Shown piece by piece: positions 43,191 through 52,121 of a stretch of 64,000 bases of DNA. The notes below the pieces were generated by a model that was not told the DNA's origin, did not search any database, and saw only the letters and a list, made by a program, of their open reading frames with translations. The first letter of the stretch is position 1. Each line of letters opens with the position of its first letter. A program made the translations under genes and the position numbers. Source of the DNA: an uncultured Anaerolineae bacterium (GTDB lineage: Bacteria; Chloroflexota; Anaerolineae; Aggregatilineales; Phototrophicaceae); the NCBI GenBank assembly GCA_937944445.1, contig CALDYP010000045.1:16887-80886 (forward strand). The letters run 5' to 3'.

Positions 43191-44222
43191 TTACAACAAC
43201 GCGAGCGCAACGCCGACCATCGCGCTGAGAATGCCCACCAGCCAAAAGCGCTGCACCACTTGGGTTTCACTCCAGCCAGAAAGTTCAAAGTGATGATGCA
43301 GCGGCGCGCGCTTGAAGATGCGAATGTCCGCGCCCAAGTAGCGCCGCGAGTACTTGGCTGAGGCGACTTGCAGGATGACGCTCAGCATCTCCACGACTGG
43401 CACGAGCGCGATAATCGGCAGCAGCAGCCATTCGCCGGTCATCACCGCCACCACGCCCAGCGTCGCCCCCAACGAGAGCGACCCGATGTCCCCCATGAAC
43501 AACTGCGCGGGGTGGGCGTTATACCACAAGAAGGCGAAGGACGCCCCCACCAAGATGAAGCACAACTGCACAAGGTAGACCTGCCCTTGCAAGAAGGCAA
43601 TCACCCCATAGGCGGCAAAGGCGCTGGCGGTGATGATGCCCGCCAGCCCATCCAGCCCGTCGGTGAAGTTCAGCGCGTTCGACGTGCCGATGATGATGAA
43701 CATCGTGATCGGGATGAACAACAGCGGCGGCAGCGGCAGCGAGAACGACAGCAGCGGGATCTTCATCTCGTTGGCGAAGGCGAAGCCCCCCTCAAAGAGC
43801 GAGAGCACCCCCGCCGCCCCGCCCGCCAACACCACCTGCCCCGCGAACTTGGCACGCGCCGAGAGGCCTTCGCCGACGATCCCGCGCGAGCTGCGGATGC
43901 CCTCCCAGTCGTCGATGAAGCCCAACAAAGCGAACCCCAACAGCACCCCCAACGGCAGGAAGATGCTCGCGCCTTCGCCGCGCAGCAGGATGCTCGGGAC
44001 GTTCAGCGCCAGCATGATGAGCGTCGCCGGGATGATGATCATGAAGCCGCCCATCGTGGGCGTGCCGATCTTCTTGCCGTGGGTGTCTTGGAGTTCTTTA
44101 CGAACCTGCTTGCCCACGCGCAGGCGGCGCAGCACTTCGATGAACGGCGCACCCCAGATCACCCCCAGCAGGAAGGTCACAAAGCCAATCGTCAGCGCAA
44201 GCGGCAGCGGCGATTCCATCAT
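43191..44222 (-). CDS. mraY: Phospho-N-acetylmuramoyl-pentapeptide-transferase
   Basis: 343 residues, ten membrane helices. Makes lipid I from UDP-MurNAc-pentapeptide and undecaprenyl phosphate. Seen: KIGTPTMGGFMIIIP, the Asp pair in LLGFIDDWEGI, NALNFTDGLDGLAGI, and the C-terminal HHHFELSGWSE-type segment KRAPLHHHFELSGWSETQVV. The ATG overlaps the ftsI stop by one base (TGATG). Confidence 0.97.
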   Translation of the reverse strand: MMESPLPLALTIGFVTFLLGVIWGAPFIEVLRRLRVGKQVRKELQDTHGKKIGTPTMGGFMIIIPATLIMLALNVPSILLRGEGASIFLPLGVLLGFALLGFIDDWEGIRSSRGIVGEGLSARAKFAGQVVLAGGAAGVLSLFEGGFAFANEMKIPLLSFSLPLPPLLFIPITMFIIIGTSNALNFTDGLDGLAGIITASAFAAYGVIAFLQGQVYLVQLCFILVGASFAFLWYNAHPAQLFMGDIGSLSLGATLGVVAVMTGEWLLLPIIALVPVVEMLSVILQVASAKYSRRYLGADIRIFKRAPLHHHFELSGWSETQVVQRFWLVGILSAMVGVALALL

Positions 44223-45988
44223 CACTGCCCTGAAGTGTTGCCGCCCATGCTGCGCAGCCGCAGCCGGACTTCGTCGTTCGGGATGCCCATCAAGATCACC
44301 AAGCGCTCTGCGAGGCGGCGGAAGACGGGCGCCGCCACCCGCGACCCCCAATAGTCGCGCGGGCGATCCAAGCGCACGATGATCGACACCTGCGGGTCGT
44401 CGGCGGGCAGGAAGCCGACGAAGCTCACGATGCTGGCGTTCGGCTCATAGCCGGTGGCCGTCGGGATTTGCGCTGTGCCCGTCTTGCCGGCGATGCTGTA
44501 GCCGGGCAAGCGCGCCAAGCCCACGCCGTTCTCGTCCTCCACCACGCGGATCATCATCATCGTCACCGCGTCGGCGGTCTCTTTAGAGATCACTCGCCCC
44601 AGCGCGGTCACGTCGCTGTTGACGACGCTGTCGCCATCGACTTTTTGGAGGACGATGCGCGGCTGCATCATCAGGCCGTCGTTGGCAATGGCGTTGACCG
44701 CCGTCAGCATTTGCAGCGGCGTCACGCTGATGCCCTGCCCGTAGGCGTTCGTCGCAAGGTTGGCCTCGCTCCAGTCTGGTTCACCGGGGACGCGCATGAT
44801 GCCCGCCTCTTCGCCGGGCAGGTCAACGCGCGTGGGCAGCCCGAAGCCGAAGGTGCGCATCTGGCTGTAGAAGCGCTCTGGCCCCATGTTGAGCGCCAAC
44901 TGCGCCGCGCCCACGTTCAGCGACTGCACGAGCATCGTCGTGATGTCTACCACGCCGTAGGCGTTGCGATCCCAGTTGCGGACGTTGATGCCGCCCACCG
45001 TCAGCGCGCCGGTGTCGTTGTACGTCCAGTCTGGGTTGGCGACGCCTAGTTCCAGCGCTGCCGCCACCGTGATCACCTTCATCACGCTGCCCGGCTCGTA
45101 CATGTCGCTGATGGCTGGGTTGCGCAGCAGGCGTGGATCCGAGACTGAGGCAAAGTTGTTCGGGTCGAAGTTGGGGTAGCTGGCCATCGCGAGGATGTCG
45201 CCATTGCGCGGGTTCATCAAGATGATCGTGCCGCGGGTGCTGCCCGTCTCTTCAATGGCGGCGCGCAGCTGGGCTTCTACCCAGAACTGCAAGTCGCGGT
45301 CAATCGTCAACACGAGCGATGTGCCGCGCTGAGCCGTCTGGCGCTCGTTGTCGGGCAGCTCGAACGGCACGTTGCGCACCTGCTCGGTGAGCGTCTGCCC
45401 AGCCAGCGCCGCGTTGTAATAGCCCTCCACGCCCAGCGCCCCGCGCGACACGTCGTTGTTGTCTGGGATCGTGAAGCCGATCACCTGCCCCGCAAGGTCG
45501 CCCTGCGGGTAGTAGCGTTTCTGGATCGGGTTCAGGATGATGCCGAACATGTTCAAATCGGCGATGCGCTGGCCCACCTCCGCGCTGACGGGGCGGGCGA
45601 TCAACTGCCACGGCGCGTTGGTGTTCAACTGGTTGAGGATGCGCACCTCGTCGATGTTGAGGATGACGGCAAGCTGCCGCGCCATCTCGACGCGGCGCGA
45701 GGGCACGACCAAGTTCGCGCTGACGCCCACCTCGTACTCGATCGTGTTGAAGGCCAGCGGTTCGCCGTCGCGGTCATAGATGATGCCGCGCTCAGCGGGC
45801 AGGCGGCGCAGGCTGCTCGTGTTGCGCTGCCCCTGCGCGATGAACTCGCGCTCTACGGAAGGCGGCAGCCATTGATAGCGCGAGACCGACACGAGCAACC
45901 CGCCGCTGACGACCAGCAAGAAGCCAATCACGAAGGGCAGGCGGCGGTTGATGATCTGCTGGCGATCTTGGATGGGCAGGCTTGCCAT
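44222..45988 (-). CDS. ftsI: Septal peptidoglycan transpeptidase (class B PBP)
   Basis: 588 residues. One N-terminal membrane helix (~17-36) is followed by a dimerisation/pedestal domain (LPAERGIIYDRDGEPLA) and the transpeptidase domain. The latter has SxxK (EPGSVMKVI, Ser ~301), SxN (SLNVGAAQ, Ser ~356) and KTG (AGKTGTAQ, Lys ~502). There are no C-terminal PASTA repeats. It works with FtsW. It is placed between ftsL and mraY, the usual order. Confidence 0.95.
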   Translation of the reverse strand: MASLPIQDRQQIINRRLPFVIGFLLVVSGGLLVSVSRYQWLPPSVEREFIAQGQRNTSSLRRLPAERGIIYDRDGEPLAFNTIEYEVGVSANLVVPSRRVEMARQLAVILNIDEVRILNQLNTNAPWQLIARPVSAEVGQRIADLNMFGIILNPIQKRYYPQGDLAGQVIGFTIPDNNDVSRGALGVEGYYNAALAGQTLTEQVRNVPFELPDNERQTAQRGTSLVLTIDRDLQFWVEAQLRAAIEETGSTRGTIILMNPRNGDILAMASYPNFDPNNFASVSDPRLLRNPAISDMYEPGSVMKVITVAAALELGVANPDWTYNDTGALTVGGINVRNWDRNAYGVVDITTMLVQSLNVGAAQLALNMGPERFYSQMRTFGFGLPTRVDLPGEEAGIMRVPGEPDWSEANLATNAYGQGISVTPLQMLTAVNAIANDGLMMQPRIVLQKVDGDSVVNSDVTALGRVISKETADAVTMMMIRVVEDENGVGLARLPGYSIAGKTGTAQIPTATGYEPNASIVSFVGFLPADDPQVSIIVRLDRPRDYWGSRVAAPVFRRLAERLVILMGIPNDEVRLRLRSMGGNTSGQ

Positions 45989-46018
45989 GAGCCGTCGGCC
46001 TTCCTTTAATAAGAAGAA

Positions 46019-46486
46019 CTATTGACCAAAACTCTCAAACTGGCGGCGCAGCAGGTCGATCTGAACTTCAAGCCAGCCGCTGAACGTCTCATCATAAATC
46101 GGCACACTCGGGCTGACCTCTTGCGCCACCAGCGGCGCAGACGTAATCGCCCGATTCGGATTGTACCCCTCAACCACCAGATACTCTAGGTCGGTCGCTT
46201 GCGCCAGCCGAAAGCCGCGAGCTTGCGCTCGCTCCAATAGGCGGGGCACGGTCTCCAGCTCGGCGATCTGGCCACGCAGTTCCTCATTGCGTCGTTCGAG
46301 TTGGTCGCGCTGTTCGATGAGGCCCTGCGTCTCGCGGTTGAGGATGGCGAAGTTCGCCACCTGCGAGAGGTAGATGCCTGCGAACACCAGCGTAATCAAG
46401 ATCGCCAGCAGCCCCAGCGTCACCACTTGATTTTGCGGCTTCCAGCCAGTGCGCGCTAGCGCGTGCTGCACCCACGTTTGCGCCAT
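46019..46486 (-). CDS. ftsL: FtsL-like division protein
   Basis: 155 residues from MAQTWVQHAL. One membrane helix (~24-44, VTLGLLAILITLVFAGIYL) is followed by a coiled coil (NRETQGLIEQRDQLERRNEELRGQIAELET in part) and a ~70-residue tail. FtsL and DivIC are short, fast-evolving proteins of this design, and the position between rsmH and ftsI supports FtsL. An upstream in-frame GTG at 46534 would lie before the candidate promoter, so the ATG at 46486 is preferred. Confidence 0.8.
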   Translation of the reverse strand: MAQTWVQHALARTGWKPQNQVVTLGLLAILITLVFAGIYLSQVANFAILNRETQGLIEQRDQLERRNEELRGQIAELETVPRLLERAQARGFRLAQATDLEYLVVEGYNPNRAITSAPLVAQEVSPSVPIYDETFSGWLEVQIDLLRRQFESFGQ

Positions 46487-46517
46487 GATGCCATTCACTG
46501 CTTGCTCATTTACCTTG

Positions 46518-46545
46518 ATTGTAACGAGGCACACTCAGGGCGCAA
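46518..46545 (-). promoter_or_regulatory. Candidate ftsL promoter
   Basis: Minus-strand TTGCGC and TACAAT have a 16-bp spacer. It lies immediately downstream of the terminator palindrome at 46550-46586 and ~32 bp before the ftsL ATG. It matches the candidate ftsZ promoter almost base for base. Confidence 0.45.
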
Positions 46546-46549
46546 GTGG

Positions 46550-46586
46550 GGAGCGGGAAAAAACGGACAGGGCAGGCCCTGTCCCT
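46550..46586 (-). terminator. Dispersed palindrome acting as a likely terminator between rsmH and ftsL
   Basis: On the minus strand GGACAGGG and CCCTGTCC pair around CCTG and are followed directly by G and six T. The same unit, including the T-run, is tandemly repeated at 63865-64000. It stands after rsmH in the direction of dcw transcription. Upstream at 46600-46700 are further fragments of the same family (GCCCTGTCCCCTACG). Confidence 0.75.
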
Positions 46587-46704
46587 GCGCAGGCGAGGTC
46601 ACGGTGGGTAGACGCGGACGGGGTGACGGACGCCGCGCCCTGTCCCCTACGCAGGCAGGGTTGGGCGCGCCTCCCCGCGGGCACTACGCTGCCGTCTGTG
46701 GCCT

Positions 46705-47634
46705 TCACGCGCCGCGCTTCTGCACCACGCGCAGCTTGGCGCTGCGGGCGCGCGGGTTGCGGGCGATTTCCTCCGCGCTGGCTTCAATCGGCTTGGGGGT
46801 GATCAGGTCAACCGTGGCCGGCTTGGGGCGGATGCTGGCCATGCCGGGCGGCGAGACGACCTCCGTCGCCGCCTCGCGGAACACGTCCTTGACGATGCGA
46901 TCTTCCAAGCTGTGAAAGCTGATGACTGCCAGCCGCCCACCCGGCCGCAGCAGGTCAATCGCCCGCGGCAGCGTGCGCTCGATCACGCCCAGTTCGTCGT
47001 TGACGGCGATCCGCAGCGCTTGAAAGACGCGCGTCGCCGGGTGGATCGACTTGGCGGCGGGTTTGCCGCGCGGGCGCGGGGCGGCCTGCTCGATCAGCGC
47101 GGCGAGCTGCGTCGTCGTGTGGATCGGGCGCTGCTGGACGACGGCGCGCGCGTACTGGCGGCTGAGCGGCTCCTCGCCGTAGCGGTAGAACACGTCGGCC
47201 AGCGCCCGCTCATCCCAACTGTTGACGATGTCCGCGGCGGTCAAGCGCCCATCCTCGGCGAAACGCATGTCTAACGGGGCCTCGTGGCGGAAGGCAAAGC
47301 CGCGCTCCGGGGTGTCGAGCTGCATCGACGACACGCCCAGATCGAGCAGGATCGCGTCGACGCCGTCCCAGCCGAGCCGCCGCGCGTGCTCCGCCATGCG
47401 CTCATAGCTGTCCGGCACGATCGTCAGGCGCGCCGCGTAGGGCGCGGTAGTCTCGCGGGCGAGCGCGACCGCCTGCGGGTCGAGGTCAAACGCCAGCACA
47501 TGCCCTGCGCCGCGCTCCAGCAGCGCCCGCGTGTGGCCGCCCGCCCCCAGCGTGCCGTCGATCGCCCGCAGCGGCGGCTCATGTGGGATCAACGCGGCCA
47601 GCACCTCCGCCAGCAGCACCGGAACGTGGCTCAT
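46705..47634 (-). CDS. rsmH: 16S rRNA (cytosine-1402 N4) methyltransferase
   Basis: 309 residues (MraW). Seen: HVPVLLAEVL, the SAM loop AIDGTLGAGGHTRALLE, ILLDLGVSSMQLD, GFAFRHEAPLDMR, SWDERALADVFYRYGEE, the internal helical domain, and AVISFHSLEDRIVKD. Full length. It overlaps the upstream Uma2 gene by four bases. MraZ, which often precedes it, is absent. Confidence 0.97.
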   Translation of the reverse strand: MSHVPVLLAEVLAALIPHEPPLRAIDGTLGAGGHTRALLERGAGHVLAFDLDPQAVALARETTAPYAARLTIVPDSYERMAEHARRLGWDGVDAILLDLGVSSMQLDTPERGFAFRHEAPLDMRFAEDGRLTAADIVNSWDERALADVFYRYGEEPLSRQYARAVVQQRPIHTTTQLAALIEQAAPRPRGKPAAKSIHPATRVFQALRIAVNDELGVIERTLPRAIDLLRPGGRLAVISFHSLEDRIVKDVFREAATEVVSPPGMASIRPKPATVDLITPKPIEASAEEIARNPRARSAKLRVVQKRGA

Positions 47635-48176
47635 ACGCCCTTGAACACCTCTTGCAGCGGCAGGCTTGCGCTGAGCAGCGGCGAGGTCAGCGTTTCATCG
47701 GCGTAGAAGATGCCCACGCGACGGAAGCCCTCGCCCGTGCGCTGGAATACCTCCACGCTGCCATCACGCGGGTCAACGATCCAATACTCGCGCACGCCTG
47801 ATCGCTCGTAGAGCGCATATTTCATCTGACGGTCACGCCGCGCGGTTGACTCTGAGGTCACCTCGATCACCAAGTCCGGCGCGCCCTGCCAGTAGCGGTC
47901 GTCCACCAGCACACACGCGCTGTCCGGCGCGATCCAGAACAAGTCAGGTTGAACGACCGACTGCGCCTGAATGGCCACATCCGTCGGAGCAGTGCGCAGT
48001 GTGCCATCGGTCACTGTTTGCAGCAGCCATCGCAGCAAGGCGATCACAACCGCTTGATGGCGATCGGTGGGCGCGGGCATCTGCAGCATCACTCCTTCTA
48101 ACAGCTCGGTCGGTTGTGTCGTCTCTGGCAGCGCGAGGTACTCAGCCAGCGTCATCGTCTTAGTTGGGGCGGCCAT
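47631..48176 (-). CDS. Uma2-family (DUF820) putative endonuclease
   Basis: 181 residues. The PD-(D/E)xK-like core shows E (YLALPETTQPTELLEGV), VVQPDLFWI, GAPDLVIEVTSEST and a following RRDRQMKYALYERSGVREYWIVDP, the typical Uma2 layout. The family is strongly expanded in Chloroflexota and cyanobacteria; its role is not settled. Its stop overlaps the rsmH ATG, so it heads the dcw transcript here, which is unusual for a presumed accessory gene. Confidence 0.88.
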   Translation of the reverse strand: MAAPTKTMTLAEYLALPETTQPTELLEGVMLQMPAPTDRHQAVVIALLRWLLQTVTDGTLRTAPTDVAIQAQSVVQPDLFWIAPDSACVLVDDRYWQGAPDLVIEVTSESTARRDRQMKYALYERSGVREYWIVDPRDGSVEVFQRTGEGFRRVGIFYADETLTSPLLSASLPLQEVFKGV

Positions 48177-48214
48177 CGCAACAGCCTCCAGCGGTTGGCG
48201 GTCAATTTTATAGA

Positions 48215-48244
48215 TTGTAGCACAGCCTGCCGCTGCGGTATGAT
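48215..48244 (+). promoter_or_regulatory. Candidate uvrC promoter
   Basis: TTGTAG and TATGAT with 18 bp between them lie ~32 bp before the uvrC ATG. On the opposite strand the same place reads TACAAT (48214-48219), which could serve the divergent Uma2-rsmH unit. Confidence 0.45.
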
Positions 48245-48275
48245 TTAGAACAAATCATCCACCAACACGCTGCTT

Positions 48276-50162
48276 ATGGCCTACACACCGTCTGACCATC
48301 TCAAGTCCATCCTCGACAACCTGCCGCACCAGCCGGGCGTCTACCTGATGAAGAACGCCGCGGGCAAGATCATCTACATCGGCAAGGCCAAGAGCCTGCG
48401 CAATCGCGTTCGCAGCTACTTCACGAGCAGCGCCGATGGCCGCGCCAAGACGATCCGCATGCGCGACCAAGTGGCCGAGATTGAGTACATCCTCTGCGAG
48501 AACGAGGTGAAAGCCCTCATCGTCGAGGAGAGCATGATCAAGCAGCACAAGCCGCGCTACAACATCAGCCTGAAGGACGACAAGCGCTACCCTTACATCC
48601 GCATCACATGGCAGGACGACTTCCCGCGCGTGGAGACGACCCGCCGCGTGGAGAACGACGGCGCGCGCTACTTTGGGCCGTATGCCGCCATGTGGGCCGT
48701 CCAGAACACCCTGCGCACGCTGCGCCGCGCCTTCCCTTACCTGACGTGCGACCGTGAGATCACCGGCCGCGACGAGCGCGCCTGCCTGTTCTACGACATC
48801 AAACTGTGCAACGCCCCCTGCATCGGCGCGGTCAACAAAGACCAGTACCGCGCGATGATCAAGGAGCTAATGGACGTGCTGAGCGGCAAGAGCGAGGACG
48901 TGCTGGCCCGCATGGAGCGCGAGATGCTGGCCGAGGCGGAGGCGCTCAACTTTGAGCGCGCGGCCCTGCTGCGCGACCAGATCAAAGCCATCGAGTTCAT
49001 CACCACGCGCCACAAAGCCGTCAGCCCCAAGATGACCGACCAAGACGTGATCGCCATCGCCCGCGAGGAGGGCACAGCCGTCGTGCAGATCCTCTTCATA
49101 CGCAACGGCAAGCTCATCGGCAGCGACAGCCGCCAGCTCGAAAACGCCGACGAAGAACCCGATGAAGCCGTGCTCGAACAGTTCGTCACCCAGTTTTACG
49201 CCGACGCGAGCGAAGTGCCCAACGAAATCCTGCTGCCGCAGGACATCGAACAAGCCCGCATCATCGAACGCTGGCTGCGCGACAAGCGCGGCGGCAAAAA
49301 GCTCGAGATCACCGTCCCGCAGCGCGGCGACAAGCGCGAGCTGATTGCGCTGGCGCAGCGCAACGCCGCCGAAGCCATGCGCATGATCCGCGCCCAATAC
49401 GAGACCGACACGACCAAACACGAGGAAGCGCTGGCCGAATTGCAGCGCGAGCTGAACCTGCCGCGCATCCCCAACCGCATCGAGTGTTTCGACATCAGCA
49501 CGACGCAGGGCACGTCCATCGTCGCCAGCCGCGTGGTGTTCACGCAGGGCGTGGCAACCAAGAGCGAATACCGCCGCTTCAACATCCGCACGGTGATCCA
49601 CGACGGGCCGGACGACTTCCAGAGCATGCGCGAGGCGCTCACCCGGCGTTTCGCCCGCTGGAAAGACGCCGTGGACAACCCGCCGACCGTCGAGCCGGGC
49701 GGCCAAGACAAAGATGAGACGTGGAAGAAGCTGCCCGACCTGCTGTTGATCGACGGCGGCAAAGGGCAGCTTGGGGTGGCGGTGGAGGTGCTGACCGCCT
49801 TCGGCTTGACCGAGCGCGTGCCCGTCGCCAGCCTCGCCAAGCAGTTTGAGGAGGTCTTCCTGCCCAACCGCCCGACGAGCGTGATGCTCAGTCGGCGCAG
49901 CCCCGCGCTCTACCTGATCCAGCGGGTGCGCGACGAAGCCCACCGCTACGCCATCACCACCCATCGCAACCAGCGCACGAAGGCCAGCATGGCCAGCAAG
50001 CTGGAGGCGATTCCGGGCATCGGCCCAAAGAAGAAGCGGGCGCTGCTGAAGCACTTTGGCAACAGCATCCAAGCCATCCGCCAAGCCAGCGTGGAAGAGC
50101 TGTGCCGCGTGCCGGGCATCAACCGTGTGCTGGCCGAGACGATCCACATGAGCCTAGAGTAG
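48276..50162 (+). CDS. uvrC: Excinuclease ABC subunit C
   Basis: 628 residues. Makes both incisions in nucleotide excision repair. Seen: the GIY-YIG domain (QPGVYLMKNAAGKIIYIGKA), LCENEVKALIVEESMIKQHKPRYN, the Cys region around CDREITGRDERACLFYDIKLCNAPC, a UvrB-binding helix pair (AEAEALNFERAALLRDQIKAI), the RNase H-like nuclease (ECFDISTTQGTSIVAS, LLIDGGKGQLGVA), and C-terminal helix-hairpin-helix motifs (IPGIGPKKKRALLKHFG, RVPGINRVLAETI). Normal length. Confidence 0.98.
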   Translation: MAYTPSDHLKSILDNLPHQPGVYLMKNAAGKIIYIGKAKSLRNRVRSYFTSSADGRAKTIRMRDQVAEIEYILCENEVKALIVEESMIKQHKPRYNISLKDDKRYPYIRITWQDDFPRVETTRRVENDGARYFGPYAAMWAVQNTLRTLRRAFPYLTCDREITGRDERACLFYDIKLCNAPCIGAVNKDQYRAMIKELMDVLSGKSEDVLARMEREMLAEAEALNFERAALLRDQIKAIEFITTRHKAVSPKMTDQDVIAIAREEGTAVVQILFIRNGKLIGSDSRQLENADEEPDEAVLEQFVTQFYADASEVPNEILLPQDIEQARIIERWLRDKRGGKKLEITVPQRGDKRELIALAQRNAAEAMRMIRAQYETDTTKHEEALAELQRELNLPRIPNRIECFDISTTQGTSIVASRVVFTQGVATKSEYRRFNIRTVIHDGPDDFQSMREALTRRFARWKDAVDNPPTVEPGGQDKDETWKKLPDLLLIDGGKGQLGVAVEVLTAFGLTERVPVASLAKQFEEVFLPNRPTSVMLSRRSPALYLIQRVRDEAHRYAITTHRNQRTKASMASKLEAIPGIGPKKKRALLKHFGNSIQAIRQASVEELCRVPGINRVLAETIHMSLE

Positions 50163-50314
50163 GCATGCGTCACGTCATTTGAGAAGACCTTCATGAAGGG
50201 GAACCCATGAGCCAGCTTGAACACTCACACCAACCGAGACGATCGCCTGTTTGTCACGGCGCTGAGACTGCACTAAAATCTCCCCAATAAACGTTCTTGT
50301 TAGGAAAAAACCTG

Positions 50315-51949
50315 ATGTCTTTTGTTCACGGGGGAGAGTTGGTTGCCCGCTCGCTGGCGCAGCAGGGCGTGACGACCATTTACACGCTGTGCGGTGGGCA
50401 CATCGCGCCGATCTACGAGGGCTGCGCCAACCACCGCCTCCACATCATTGACTTCCGCCATGAGCAGGCCGCCGCCCACGCCGCGGACGCCCATGCCCGC
50501 CTGACGCGCAACGTCGGCGTGTGCGTCGTGACGGCTGGCCCGGGCGTGACGGACGCCGTCACCGGCGTAGCGAACGCCTATCAAGCGCGCAGCCCGCTGC
50601 TGCTGTTGGGCGGGGCGGCCCCGCTCCAGACGAAGGGGATGGGCGCGCTGCAAGAGATGCCCCAAGTCGAGATGTTCAAGACCTTCACGAAGGCCAGCTT
50701 CACCGTCACCAACACCGCCGACATCCCGCAGGCGTTTCATGAAGCCTACCAGATCATGCTCAGCGGGCGGCCCGGCCCGGCCTTCATCGAGCTGCCGTTC
50801 GACGTGCTCTTCAACACCGTGGACGCGCCAGAGGCGATGCCGCCACGCGTCGTGCCCGCGCCAGTTGCGCCGCCCCTGCCCGTCGTCCAGCAGATGTTTG
50901 AGCTGCTGCGCGCGGCGCAGCGCCCCGTGCTGATCGCCGGGACGCAGGTCTACTGGGACGACGCCAGCGCCGCCCTGCGCGACCTGACCGACGCCACCGC
51001 CATCCCCGTCTACACCAACGGCGGCGGGCGCGGCACGCTCCCGATGACCCACCCCAACTGCTTCAAAGCATCGCGCGGGCAAGCGCTCAAAGAAGCCGAT
51101 GTCGTCGTCATGATCGGCACGCCGCTCGACTTTCGCTTGAAGTACGGGCAGGGCTGGAGCCGTGACGCCAAGCTCATCCAGATCGACCACGACGAGGCCG
51201 AACTCAACCACAACCGCAAAGCCGACGTCGCGATCAGCGCCAACGCGCGGCTGGTGCTGGAGGCGCTGACCGAGGGGCTGCAAGGCGTGCGCTACGACGA
51301 CTGGCGCGCGCGCTGCGCCGAGCTGGAACGCCCCTTTGACGAGCAGCAAGCCGCGTGGATGCAGCTGCCCGACGTGCCGATCAACCACTTTCGCATGGGC
51401 GGCGCAATCAACCAATTGGTCGACGAGAACACGATCCTCATCGGCGACGGCGGCGACATCGTGAGCGCCTGCGCCAAAGTGATCGACCTGACGCTGCCCG
51501 GCCAGTGGCTCGACCCCGGGCCGCTGGGCTGCTTGGGGGTGGGCGCGCCCTTCGCCATCGCCGCCAAGCACCTGTTTCCTGAGAAGCGCGTGCTCATCAT
51601 CAACGGGGATGGGGCGTTCGGCTTGAACGGCTTCGAGTTCGACACGGCAGTGCGCTTCAACCTGCCGATCGTGAGCATCGTCGGCAACGACGCCGGTTGG
51701 GGGCAAATCCGCCTGCCGATCCAGAACATGATGGGGGCAGATCGCGCGTTTGCGACAGGCCTCGCGCTCACCCGCTATGATCGCGTCGTCGAGGCGCTGG
51801 GCGGCTACGGCGAGTTCGTCGAACAGCCAGAGGACATCCTGCCCGCGCTGGAACGCGCCTTCGCCAGCGGCAAGCCCGCCTGCGTCAACGTCGTGATCGA
51901 CCCATACGGCCTCAAGAAAACCGGCGCGAGCACGCCCTACATTGTGTAA
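50315..51949 (+). CDS. Thiamine-diphosphate-dependent enzyme of the acetolactate synthase family
   Basis: 544 residues from an ATG behind TTAGGA. Three-domain ThDP fold: the Pyr domain with the catalytic glutamate E50 (DFRHEQAAAHAADA) and VVTAGPGVTDAVTGVANAY; the central FAD/nucleotide-like domain (RPVLIAGTQVYWDD); and the PP domain with GDG at ~431-433 (INGDGAFGLNGFEFDTAVRFNLP...) and GWGQIRLP. Relatives include acetolactate synthase, oxalyl-CoA decarboxylase and benzaldehyde lyase. There is no regulatory subunit gene nearby, so biosynthetic acetolactate synthase is less likely. Substrate unknown. The 152 bp before it holds only a 12-bp palindrome at 50188. Confidence 0.85.
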   Translation: MSFVHGGELVARSLAQQGVTTIYTLCGGHIAPIYEGCANHRLHIIDFRHEQAAAHAADAHARLTRNVGVCVVTAGPGVTDAVTGVANAYQARSPLLLLGGAAPLQTKGMGALQEMPQVEMFKTFTKASFTVTNTADIPQAFHEAYQIMLSGRPGPAFIELPFDVLFNTVDAPEAMPPRVVPAPVAPPLPVVQQMFELLRAAQRPVLIAGTQVYWDDASAALRDLTDATAIPVYTNGGGRGTLPMTHPNCFKASRGQALKEADVVVMIGTPLDFRLKYGQGWSRDAKLIQIDHDEAELNHNRKADVAISANARLVLEALTEGLQGVRYDDWRARCAELERPFDEQQAAWMQLPDVPINHFRMGGAINQLVDENTILIGDGGDIVSACAKVIDLTLPGQWLDPGPLGCLGVGAPFAIAAKHLFPEKRVLIINGDGAFGLNGFEFDTAVRFNLPIVSIVGNDAGWGQIRLPIQNMMGADRAFATGLALTRYDRVVEALGGYGEFVEQPEDILPALERAFASGKPACVNVVIDPYGLKKTGASTPYIV

Positions 51950-52021
51950 TTGAGCGTTTTAGGGCAAAATCAGGTGAAATCTGCGTCAGTTGACAGCATT
52001 TTGGCAGTGTCTGAGTCAGTC

Positions 52022-52072
52022 GGGGTGAGGCCTCATCCCCTTTCTCTTTTTCCTGAAGAAGGGGTGGGGGGG
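52022..52072. repeat. Dispersed CCTCATCCCC-type extragenic repeat
   Basis: GGGGTGAGGCCTCATCCCC and a CCCCTT...GAAGGGG pair form imperfect hairpins in the 172-bp gap before proA. The same wording recurs at 25026-25083 and 61791-61826. It may end the transcript from the ThDP enzyme gene. No other feature is seen in this gap. Confidence 0.55.
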
Positions 52073-52121
52073 TGGCGCGCCAAACCCAGCCCCGATATTT
52101 TGTTCATTTCAAGGTGGATGC

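Noticed and set aside
50207..50290. A 27-codon open frame (MSQLEHSHQ...) behind GAAGGGG upstream of the ThDP enzyme gene, considered as a leader peptide.
   Set aside because: It has no run of Leu, Val or Ile codons expected for an acetolactate synthase leader, and no terminator/antiterminator pair follows.
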